A stretch of 64,000 bases of DNA from Bacteroidota bacterium (lineage in GTDB: Bacteria; Bacteroidota; Ignavibacteria; Ignavibacteriales; Ignavibacteriaceae), in assembly GCA_021824145.1 (NCBI GenBank), contig JAKALM010000011.1, positions 53,259 to 117,258 of the forward strand, in the 5' to 3' direction. Made by a program: the position numbers and the translations under genes. Of this stretch, positions 27,585-36,533 are shown piece after piece. Below the pieces are notes generated by a model, which saw nothing but the letters and a program-made list of their open reading frames with translations, was not told the origin of the DNA and made no database searches. Every line of letters starts with the position of its first letter. Positions within the stretch are counted from its first letter, which is position 1.

Positions 27585-29540
27585 TTATTTTTCCAGCACT
27601 TCTGCTAAACCCTGAGGAAGGACATAATCCGGGAAATCTGATTTAAGTTTTTTAATATAAAGTTTCGCACGGTCGATCTTATCGAATTGCATTTCATATA
27701 AAGCTCTTCTTGCAAGCATGGTTCCAACATTCTGTTCAATAAAATTTATATAATAATTTCTTTCTTTAGGAAAGCGGATTTTGAAATTTGGATCAGCGGC
27801 GGGAACGTATTTGTTTCCCTTTACAACTTTGAACAAAAATAAATCCGGCACTAACGTATATCCTTTTGGCAAAGTGAACATCCCTTTTTGCATTTCAACC
27901 TCGAAAAGTTCCGGGGCAATATAGAAAGGACGTTTGTCAATGTTGGTTGCAATAAGATCGGTCATGATTCGTCTGTACAATGTTTCAAGAAGGTTGGGAT
28001 CGAATTGCCCGCCGCTTTCAAATGGAGCGAGCGCGGTTTTGAATGCGTCTACATCAGGCTGCATGCCGCTTAACAATTTTGGATGATCATAACTCAATTC
28101 ATGATAATACCACGAGCGCCTAAGCAGTTCTTTATCTACAACTGTTACATCGGGGCGAAATTTTTCAACGTATTGAAAATAATATGAAGGCGATACAAGA
28201 TAATCCCATTCGTAACTAAAGACGATTGCATCTCTATCGCACGAATTTAGAATACCTTTTGTATAATCTTCAAAAGTGTAAACATCACTTTGATTAACGC
28301 TCTGATAATTGAAATATAACTGAACCAGTAAAAACACTGATATTAAAATTATCGGCGTTGCGTAAGGATGTTTGGAATGTTTCAGCAAAGACAAAAGCTG
28401 AACAACACCGAAGATTGCAAAGAAGGCAAGCGCCACATAAGCGAGAAGAAAATATGAATCGATGTCGTGAATGTCGTAGTTAATTGAATATAAAACAGTA
28501 AAAAGAAAAGTAATAATTCCAAAGTAGAAAAATTTTCTGTACTGAATGAAAGAATAAATAATCCCGACCAAACAAATAAACAACCCGATGAGAAATTCAT
28601 CCGGCAGATTGCTGATAAAATAATTTAATTGTTTTGCAGCGGCGGTAGTAGATGAGAAAAGCCAAACATGATATTGATCGCCTTCAACATGGCGCAAAAT
28701 TCTAGTAAGATTATCAGGGTTTCCCCAATTCAAAATTGGATTTTGTGAAGAACGAATCGGAAGATAAGAATAAACCAAAACCAATAACGGAATGAAGAAG
28801 ATCAGCATGAAAATAATTCTTACAAAACTTTTTTTGCTCAATCTGTATTTTTCAAAATAAAGATATGCAACTCCGGGAATAATAAATAAAGTTGTCATAT
28901 GATTTGAAAAACCTAAAGAGAGAAATACCGCAAACAAAATCCAAGGATTAAAAAATTTTAGATCACTGTTGTCATCTTTATGAATATATGCTTTAATTAA
29001 AAATAAAATTATCAAGTTTATTAGAAAAAGCTGAAGTGAATAAACTTCAACAGAAGTCCCTTGTGTCCAGTAAGTTTTGCTGAAAGCTAAAATCAATCCG
29101 CCGAAAACTGCGCCTAAATATTTTTTGACTTCGGGAATATCAAATTTTTTATTATCTATTTTATCGGAGCCGCTTTTTTTCTTTTTGTTTTTAGATTGAT
29201 CTTTTAGTTTTAGAAGAACTTTAGCTGAAACAAATTTTTCCGCATTATCTAAAACAATTTTTGCAGTATAAACAAAAACCATCACGCCAAGACTGCACCA
29301 AACTGCCGTAAGCAAATTCAGTTGATATATTTTACTAAACGGAAGTGGAATTAAATAGAACAAATGTCCGAGCATGGTAAATAAAGGGTATCCGGTGGGA
29401 TGCGCAATTCCCAGCGTTGCTTGAACCGTTGCTAATTCTCCCGAATCAATTTCAACAACTGATGGCGCAAGCGTAGTTAAGTAAACAATAAATACAAAAA
29501 AACCTGTAAGAACCGCATAATACTTTTTTACAAAATTCAA
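27585..29540 (-). CDS. DUF2723 family membrane protein, GT-C-like
   Basis: A 651-residue multi-pass protein. The N-terminus VYLTTLAPSVVEIDSGELAT and LGIAHPTGYPLFTMLGHLF is the DUF2723 signature, with acidic residues in the first external loop as in protein O-mannosyltransferase-like GT-C enzymes. About ten membrane segments follow to residue 420, with a Lys-rich cytoplasmic loop near 115-130, then a soluble C-terminal domain. The likely role is sugar transfer from a lipid carrier, unproven. The start is TTG 29540, overlapping the glnE stop as TTGA; AGG lies six bases before it. Confidence 0.85.
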   Translation of the reverse strand: MNFVKKYYAVLTGFFVFIVYLTTLAPSVVEIDSGELATVQATLGIAHPTGYPLFTMLGHLFYLIPLPFSKIYQLNLLTAVWCSLGVMVFVYTAKIVLDNAEKFVSAKVLLKLKDQSKNKKKKSGSDKIDNKKFDIPEVKKYLGAVFGGLILAFSKTYWTQGTSVEVYSLQLFLINLIILFLIKAYIHKDDNSDLKFFNPWILFAVFLSLGFSNHMTTLFIIPGVAYLYFEKYRLSKKSFVRIIFMLIFFIPLLVLVYSYLPIRSSQNPILNWGNPDNLTRILRHVEGDQYHVWLFSSTTAAAKQLNYFISNLPDEFLIGLFICLVGIIYSFIQYRKFFYFGIITFLFTVLYSINYDIHDIDSYFLLAYVALAFFAIFGVVQLLSLLKHSKHPYATPIILISVFLLVQLYFNYQSVNQSDVYTFEDYTKGILNSCDRDAIVFSYEWDYLVSPSYYFQYVEKFRPDVTVVDKELLRRSWYYHELSYDHPKLLSGMQPDVDAFKTALAPFESGGQFDPNLLETLYRRIMTDLIATNIDKRPFYIAPELFEVEMQKGMFTLPKGYTLVPDLFLFKVVKGNKYVPAADPNFKIRFPKERNYYINFIEQNVGTMLARRALYEMQFDKIDRAKLYIKKLKSDFPDYVLPQGLAEVLEK

Positions 29541-32353
29541 TTTTTACCTGCAAGATATTTTTCGAAAAGAGAATTATTTGATTTAATAATTTTTGCTAAC
29601 GTTTCATGTAAATCATCTGTTGAATCAAAATTCAAAAAATTACTTATTGGCAATAGTTTGTTTTTATCCAACGAAAGCGATGATGAAGTGTTTCTGAAAA
29701 TAATTTGATTTGCCATTGTAATTTTCTTTAAGAACAAAAAATTATCTTTTAAAATTTCTAAGTCAGCATAATTTTTGTTTTTAATAAGAGAAGAAATAAT
29801 TTCGTCAACTGATTTACCTTTGTTATGGTTATAATTTTTAACATCAGAAAGCAAAACAAATTGGAGAAGAAATTCTATATCAGCAATACCGCCGCGGCTT
29901 CTTTTAATATTGAATGAATTTGAAATTCCGGTGAAAGCCGGATAAAGTTTTTTCCTCATATCAAAAATATCCGAGCGTAAAATTTTATCATCAAACTTTT
30001 TAATTCTAATTCTAATGGCTTTTAATAAATCACTAAAAATATTTTTACTTCCGGAGATGAAATCGAATTTGCAAAAAGCTTGTAGTTCCCAAGTTCTGGC
30101 TCTTGTTAAAATATAATTTTGATAACTTTTTAAATCCCAAACCAGAATGCTGCTTTTCCCTTCGGGGCGCAGCCTGCAGTCAACATCAATTGGCTTTAAT
30201 TCTTCTTTAATTTTAATAAGAAGGTTTTGAAAATGTTTTTGAACTTCGGGGTATGAATTTAAATTTTTTACTACAAAAATTAAATCGATGTCTGAAGTAA
30301 AAGTTAAATCGCCGGAACCAAAGCTGCCCATAGATAAAATTGCAAATTCAGAATCATCTATTTTCCCTTTAAGAATTTTGCTTGAAAGCTCTTTAATTAT
30401 TAAAGAAAAATTATGTTTCAGAACATTTGAAACTTTTTGAGAAGTAATTAGTCCAAGCGAAAATTGAACTGAAGTTATGAATAAATTTTTTTTTGCTGTC
30501 AATAAATCTGAATTTTTAAGATTTATTTTTTCGAAAACTTTTCTTGTAAGAATATTTTCTCTAAGACTTTCATCTTCGGCAAAAAGATCAACAGAGAACT
30601 GAGAGAATTCGCAAAGTCTTAAGAATGTTTCAAAAAATTTTTTATTCTCAAATTCTTTATACCAAATAGAAGGAATGGTAATCGATCTGAATATTCGAAC
30701 AAAATTTTGCAGCACTTGATCCGGATTAGAAGAATATTTTAGAAAATTAATTAATTCCGATTCAATCTTCCGAAAATTTTCAGTTACTGATTTGTCAAAT
30801 TGCTTTTGTCCAAGCAATCCTTTTCCTTCGCGAAGAAATTCCAAATCAGCAGCAGCCTTGGATTTATTTTGAAAATTTATTTTCTCAATCGGATCTAATT
30901 TTTTATCAAGATCAGACTCAACGCCTAAAATAGAATTATTAATTTTTAGTACAGCATTTCTATTTTCAAAAACATCGCTTTTAAAATCAGCAGAGTTTGC
31001 ATATCCAAGAAATGCACTTAACCTTTCCAGCGTTTCACCTTCCTGTGGAATTGTATGGGTCTGTGCATCATTCATAAGTTGTAGGAAATGTTCGATTCTT
31101 CGATACAGAATATAAGCTTTTGTTAAAATCAAAGATTCTTGTTGGGAAAATAGTTTTGCAGAATATAATTTCTCGATTGCATCTAATGTATTTGGTGTTT
31201 CTAATGATTTATTTTTTCCGCCATTTAATAACTGAAGAGCTTGAACAGAAAATTCTATATCGCGAATTCCGCCGGAAATTAATTTAATATCTTCATCGGT
31301 TAAATGTTTTTCAATTTCCGATTTTAGCTTTCTTATTTGTTCTGTTGGTGGATTGGAAAATGATATCGGATAAATAAACGGCTTTAAAAAATTTGAGAAA
31401 GTATTGTAAAGAGATTTGCTGCCGGCAACAAAATCCATTTTTATCAGCATTTGCCTTTCCCAATCTTCGCCTCGGCTTTCATAATAATTTAAATATTCGC
31501 TCAAAGATTTAGTTAAAGGAGAATTTCTTCCTTCCGGGCGAAGACGAAAATCAACGCGGTAAATGTAACCTTCGCTGGTAATGGATGACGCACATTCAAT
31601 AAAAAGATAAATTGTTTCAATAAGTATTTCGCTAAAATTTTTCTTGAAAGGTAAAACATAATCTTCATCGTAGAAAATAATTAAATCAATATCCGAACTA
31701 TAATTTAGCTCGTTGCCGCCGAGCTTTCCCAACGCTATTAAACAATATTTTGATTTAACTTTTTCCAAAGAATATTTATTAAGAATTTCAGAATAACAAA
31801 TTGAAAAAAGCTCTGCCGATATTGATTTTGCCAAAGTGGAAAGCTCTTCTGTAATTTCTTTTAGCTCAGCATTTCCTAAAATGTCTTTCATTCCGATTCG
31901 TAAAATTTCTTTGCGTTTTAATCTTCGTAAAGAGTTTACTTTTGAGTTAAAAGTTTTAAATGGTGATATTGAATTTTCTATTGTCTCGCTAAAACTTTTG
32001 TAATCAATTTTATATTTCAAAGTTGATGGATTAACAATCCAATAAAAATATTCGGGATTTTTCACTAAAATATCAGATAAGTAATTACTGTTAACCGAAA
32101 CCAAAACTAAAAGTTCAACGTAATGAGGATATTTGATGCACTCACTCAGCAAGGTTGCTTTATCATACATTGCTAAAATAATTCTCAGCAGATTTGATTC
32201 GGCGCTAAAAGTATAAAATTTTTCTGAAATTTCTTTTTCAAATAAACTAATAACAGAATCAAAATTTTCTGGCGAAATATATCCCGCAGTTGCTTCAGCT
32301 AATTTGGAAATAAATTCTTTTGAGAGCTTATATTTTTTTCTTTTTTTGATCAA
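29537..32353 (-). CDS. glnE: Glutamine synthetase adenylyltransferase/deadenylase-like protein
   Basis: A 938-residue protein with two nucleotidyltransferase halves, as in GlnE. The first has GKLGGNELNYSSDIDLI at about 209-225, the second MGSFGSGDLTFTSDIDLIF in the C-terminal half; each is followed by a conserved arginine motif (YRVDFRLRPEG, VDCRLRPEGKSS). In the known enzyme the N-terminal half removes and the C-terminal half adds AMP on glutamine synthetase, under PII control. No ATG fits upstream, so TTG 32353 is the likely start. A glnB gene lies 3.8 kb away on the other strand. glnA is not in the window. Confidence 0.9.
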   Translation of the reverse strand: MIKKRKKYKLSKEFISKLAEATAGYISPENFDSVISLFEKEISEKFYTFSAESNLLRIILAMYDKATLLSECIKYPHYVELLVLVSVNSNYLSDILVKNPEYFYWIVNPSTLKYKIDYKSFSETIENSISPFKTFNSKVNSLRRLKRKEILRIGMKDILGNAELKEITEELSTLAKSISAELFSICYSEILNKYSLEKVKSKYCLIALGKLGGNELNYSSDIDLIIFYDEDYVLPFKKNFSEILIETIYLFIECASSITSEGYIYRVDFRLRPEGRNSPLTKSLSEYLNYYESRGEDWERQMLIKMDFVAGSKSLYNTFSNFLKPFIYPISFSNPPTEQIRKLKSEIEKHLTDEDIKLISGGIRDIEFSVQALQLLNGGKNKSLETPNTLDAIEKLYSAKLFSQQESLILTKAYILYRRIEHFLQLMNDAQTHTIPQEGETLERLSAFLGYANSADFKSDVFENRNAVLKINNSILGVESDLDKKLDPIEKINFQNKSKAAADLEFLREGKGLLGQKQFDKSVTENFRKIESELINFLKYSSNPDQVLQNFVRIFRSITIPSIWYKEFENKKFFETFLRLCEFSQFSVDLFAEDESLRENILTRKVFEKINLKNSDLLTAKKNLFITSVQFSLGLITSQKVSNVLKHNFSLIIKELSSKILKGKIDDSEFAILSMGSFGSGDLTFTSDIDLIFVVKNLNSYPEVQKHFQNLLIKIKEELKPIDVDCRLRPEGKSSILVWDLKSYQNYILTRARTWELQAFCKFDFISGSKNIFSDLLKAIRIRIKKFDDKILRSDIFDMRKKLYPAFTGISNSFNIKRSRGGIADIEFLLQFVLLSDVKNYNHNKGKSVDEIISSLIKNKNYADLEILKDNFLFLKKITMANQIIFRNTSSSLSLDKNKLLPISNFLNFDSTDDLHETLAKIIKSNNSLFEKYLAGKN

Positions 32354-32495
32354 TTCAAAAAATATTTTGATGTTATATCTTTAAACTAATTTTATTGATT
32401 GTAAATAGAAAATAATAAATCTATTTTTAGAAAAAGAAATTTTAAAAGAGTAAATTCAATTTGCCAACACAACAAATGATTTAAGGAATTTTTTG

Positions 32496-32942
32496 ATGAA
32501 ATATTTTGAATTTTTATTAGTTGCTTTATTTTTATTTATTTTATCATCATGCAGCTATGATGTTTCAAACGATCAAAATACTGCAAAAACTGATAGTGTA
32601 AAAACTAAAACTCAGCTAAAATTTCCATCTATTGGGCATGAAATTCAATCAACTGTATTAGCTCAAATTGACGGAGTTTACGGCAGCAGTAAAGAAGATT
32701 TTTTCATTAAAGCTAGAATAATAAAAATTGAAGATAGTACTGCTCAATCAAGTTTTGTAATCCCAGGTGCAGCTTATATTTTGATTCCGAGTTTTCAGTT
32801 GGATGATAAACAAAAAATTATGGCAACTAATAACAATAAAAGTTTACTTGCTTTGGCAAAACTAAGAGCCGGAGATACCTTTAAAGCTTTAATTTCCTTT
32901 GAGCAATTTAAAGGTTGGTATATAACAAAAGTTTTAGAATAA
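32496..32942 (+). CDS. Putative lipoprotein, function unknown
   Basis: A 148-residue protein with a lipoprotein signal: hydrophobic stretch FEFLLVALFLFIL, then lipobox SSC, so the Cys near residue 20 would be acylated. The mature part has no recognised domain; a beta-strand-rich segment AAYILIPSFQL is visible. ATG 32496 is preceded by AAGGA; a TTG one codon upstream is possible. It is divergent from glnE and 139 bases upstream of secA. Confidence 0.6.
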   Translation: MKYFEFLLVALFLFILSSCSYDVSNDQNTAKTDSVKTKTQLKFPSIGHEIQSTVLAQIDGVYGSSKEDFFIKARIIKIEDSTAQSSFVIPGAAYILIPSFQLDDKQKIMATNNNKSLLALAKLRAGDTFKALISFEQFKGWYITKVLE

Positions 32943-33081
32943 TTTTTTTTATCAAAAATAAACAAAGTTATTCTATCGCCATAATATATAATGAGAAAAT
33001 AGTCCCATTCTTCTTAAATTGCATTTCAAGGCTTCAATGGTTAATTTTGAAGTCTATTTATCCAACGGAGATTCATTCTAG

Positions 33082-36000
33082 ATGAAAAATATTATCAAAG
33101 CGATATTTGGTGATAAACATAGTAAAGATTTTAAAAATTTATGGCCAATTGTTGAAGAAATAAATGAAGAATATGAAAAAATAAAAGATCTAACCGAAGA
33201 TCAGCTAAAAGCAAAAACTCAGGAATTTAAGGAGAGAATTCAAAATCATACTGCTGAGTTAAGAAAACAAATTGAAGAAACAAGGGCACAACTTCAATCC
33301 AATGAAGAAATTGATATGCACGCTATTTATGAAGAAATAGAAAAATTGGAAGAAGAACTTGATGAAAAATATGAAGAAATTTTAGATGAAATTCTTCCTG
33401 AAGCTTTTGCTGTTGTTAAAGCCACATGCCAAAAATTAATTGGAAAAAGCTGGACAGTCGCTGGAAATAAAATTACTTGGGATATGATGCCCTACGATGT
33501 TCAATTAATGGGTGGAATTGTACTTCATCAAGGCAAAATTGCAGAAATGGCTACCGGTGAAGGTAAAACTTTAGTTGCTACTCTTCCTATTTATCTAAAT
33601 GCATTAACTGGACGCGGAGTTCACTTAGTTACAGTTAACGATTACTTAGCGTTACGCGATAGCGAATGGATGGGAGAAATTTATAAATTCCACGGATTGA
33701 CAGTCGGCGTTATTCTTAACACTATGGATCCAGATGAACGTAAGAAATATTACAACTGCGATATAACTTATGGAACAAATAATGAATTCGGCTTCGATTA
33801 TCTTCGTGATAATATGGCAGTTGAAAAAGAATTCCAAGTTCAGCGGAAACATAATTATGCTATCGTCGATGAAGTAGATTCTGTTTTAATTGATGAAGCA
33901 CGAACACCATTAATTATTTCTGGTCCGGTTGAAGTTGATGACCAAAAATTTGATGAAATGAAACCGCGGGTTGAAAAACTTTATAGGCTTCAATCAAACT
34001 TGGTTGCAAAACTTGTTCAAGAAGCGGAAGAGTTATTAAATTCAGATGGAAAAGGTAACGAAAATCAAGCCGGTATTTTACTGCTTAGAGCTTACCGTGG
34101 ATTACCAAAAAATAACAAGCTTGCCAAAGTTTTCAGTGAACCTGCAAATAAAAAACTTATGCAAACCACTGAAATGGAATACCTTCGCGAAAAAGCTAAG
34201 AACATGTACATCATTGATGACGAGCTTTATTTTGTAATTGATGAAAAAAATAATACGATTGATTTAACTGAAAAAGGCCGCGAAGAGCTTGCAAAAGGCA
34301 GCGGAATGGAAAAGGATTTCTTCGTTTTGCCAGACCTAGGAACTGAAATTAGCAAACTTGAAAACGATCCAACTTTAACTGATGATCAAAGGCTCAAAAA
34401 GAAAGATGCATTATATAACAGATATTCAGAGAGCAGCGATCGTATTCATACAATTCATCAACTCTTAAAAGCCTACACACTTTTTGAAAAAGACGTTGAG
34501 TATGTTGTAACCGAAGAAGGGAAAATTGCAATTGTTGATGAGTTTACGGGACGCGTTCTTCCTGGCAGAAGATATTCTGATGGTTTGCATCAAGCAATTG
34601 AAGCAAAAGAAAATGTTAAAGTTGAAAAAGATACTCAAACGCTTGCAACTATTACTCTCCAAAATTATTTCAGAATGTATAAAAAACTTGCCGGTATGAC
34701 TGGTACAGCAGAAACTGAAGAAGGCGAGTTCTGGGAAATTTATAAACTTGAAGTTGTTGTTGTTCCCACTAATAAAGAAGTTATTCGTGAAGATGAAGAC
34801 GATGCAATCTATAAAACCAAACGCGAAAAATATAATGCTGTAATAGATCAAATTGAACAGCTCCGGAAAGAAGGGCGACCAGTTCTTGTGGGAACGACTT
34901 CAGTTGAAGTTTCAGAAACTATTAGCAGAATGTTAAAGCGTAAATCAATTCCACATAATGTTTTGAATGCTAAACAACATCAAAGGGAAGCCGAAATTGT
35001 TCAGCATGCAGGTGAAATTGGCGCTGTTACAATTGCAACAAATATGGCAGGTCGTGGTACGGATATTAAACTTGGTGCGGGCGTTAAAGATAAAGGCGGG
35101 CTTTTCATTCTTGGAACTGAACGGCATGAATCAAGAAGAATAGACCGTCAGCTTAGAGGACGTTCGGGCAGACAAGGTGATCCAGGTACTTCTAAATTTT
35201 TTCTTTCTCTTGAAGACGATTTAATGCGATTATTTGGAAGCGACAGAATTTCTTCTGTTATGCAGAGAATGGGAATTAAAGATGGAGAAGTTATTCAACA
35301 TCCTTTAATAACAAAATCTGTTGAAAGAGCACAAAAGAAAGTTGAAGAAAATAATTTTTCAATTAGAAAAAGATTGCTCGAATACGACGATACAATGAAC
35401 CAGCAACGCGAAGTAATTTATACGAGACGGCAGCGTGCTCTTCAAGGTGACAGATTAAAAGGTGAAATATTTGAACTGCTTGAGGATTATGTTCATGAAA
35501 TAGTTGAACCAAATTTTGATGATGTTTTAGTAGACAATATCAAAGAACAAGTTATGCATAATCTTTTGGTGGAAATTAAATTAGAGCCTACTGAGTTTGA
35601 GATTCTTGGTAAAGAAGGTATTGTTAATAGAATACTTGATGAAGCAAAAGCATTTTACAAAAAGAAAGAAGAAATGCTTGGTTCTGATCTGATGGCTAGA
35701 TTAGAACGATATGCAATGCTTAGCGTAATCGACCATAAATGGAAAGAGCATCTTCGAGAGATGGATGATTTAAAGGAGGGAATCGGTTTACGCGCTTATG
35801 GCCAAAAAGATCCACTTGTTGAATACAAGGTTGAAGCATTTAAATTATTTACAGAGCTGTTGACCCAAATTAGAAATGAAGTTGTTTCTTTCAGCTTTAA
35901 ATTTTTCCCGCAAGCTCCGGACGAAGTTCAAACAAAAAGAAGAAGACAAACTGGACGCATGCGAGAAATTAAGCAAAACGCTGGTGAAGTCGGATTATCT

Positions 36001-36135
36001 TCGGCAGCACAAAATGCTGGCGGTGAACCCCAGGCAGTTAAAGTTCAACCAGTTCAAGTTGAAGAAAAAATTGGAAGAAATGATCCATGCCCATGCGGAA
36101 GCGGGAAAAAGTATAAACATTGCCATGGAAAATAA
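33082..36135 (+). CDS. secA: Preprotein translocase ATPase SecA
   Basis: Motor of the Sec export pathway. Walker A MATGEGKT is at about 156-163, DEVDSVLIDEARTPLIISG is the DEAD-like motif II region, and TNMAGRGTDIKLG and GRSGRQGDPG are helicase motifs V and VI. It ends in a zinc-binding SEC-C motif, GRNDPCPCGSGKKYKHCHGK. At 1017 residues it is longer than E. coli SecA (901). The extra length lies near 35-110 (charged coiled coil) and about 285-430, as in Bacteroidota/Chlorobi SecA. glnB follows 14 bases downstream. Confidence 0.98.
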   Translation: MKNIIKAIFGDKHSKDFKNLWPIVEEINEEYEKIKDLTEDQLKAKTQEFKERIQNHTAELRKQIEETRAQLQSNEEIDMHAIYEEIEKLEEELDEKYEEILDEILPEAFAVVKATCQKLIGKSWTVAGNKITWDMMPYDVQLMGGIVLHQGKIAEMATGEGKTLVATLPIYLNALTGRGVHLVTVNDYLALRDSEWMGEIYKFHGLTVGVILNTMDPDERKKYYNCDITYGTNNEFGFDYLRDNMAVEKEFQVQRKHNYAIVDEVDSVLIDEARTPLIISGPVEVDDQKFDEMKPRVEKLYRLQSNLVAKLVQEAEELLNSDGKGNENQAGILLLRAYRGLPKNNKLAKVFSEPANKKLMQTTEMEYLREKAKNMYIIDDELYFVIDEKNNTIDLTEKGREELAKGSGMEKDFFVLPDLGTEISKLENDPTLTDDQRLKKKDALYNRYSESSDRIHTIHQLLKAYTLFEKDVEYVVTEEGKIAIVDEFTGRVLPGRRYSDGLHQAIEAKENVKVEKDTQTLATITLQNYFRMYKKLAGMTGTAETEEGEFWEIYKLEVVVVPTNKEVIREDEDDAIYKTKREKYNAVIDQIEQLRKEGRPVLVGTTSVEVSETISRMLKRKSIPHNVLNAKQHQREAEIVQHAGEIGAVTIATNMAGRGTDIKLGAGVKDKGGLFILGTERHESRRIDRQLRGRSGRQGDPGTSKFFLSLEDDLMRLFGSDRISSVMQRMGIKDGEVIQHPLITKSVERAQKKVEENNFSIRKRLLEYDDTMNQQREVIYTRRQRALQGDRLKGEIFELLEDYVHEIVEPNFDDVLVDNIKEQVMHNLLVEIKLEPTEFEILGKEGIVNRILDEAKAFYKKKEEMLGSDLMARLERYAMLSVIDHKWKEHLREMDDLKEGIGLRAYGQKDPLVEYKVEAFKLFTELLTQIRNEVVSFSFKFFPQAPDEVQTKRRRQTGRMREIKQNAGEVGLSSAAQNAGGEPQAVKVQPVQVEEKIGRNDPCPCGSGKKYKHCHGK

Positions 36136-36140
36136 ATTGA

Positions 36141-36488
<348 letters not shown>

Positions 36489-36533
36489 AATATTTTACCT
36501 TTAAATTATTCACAATGTTTAATAGCTTCATTT

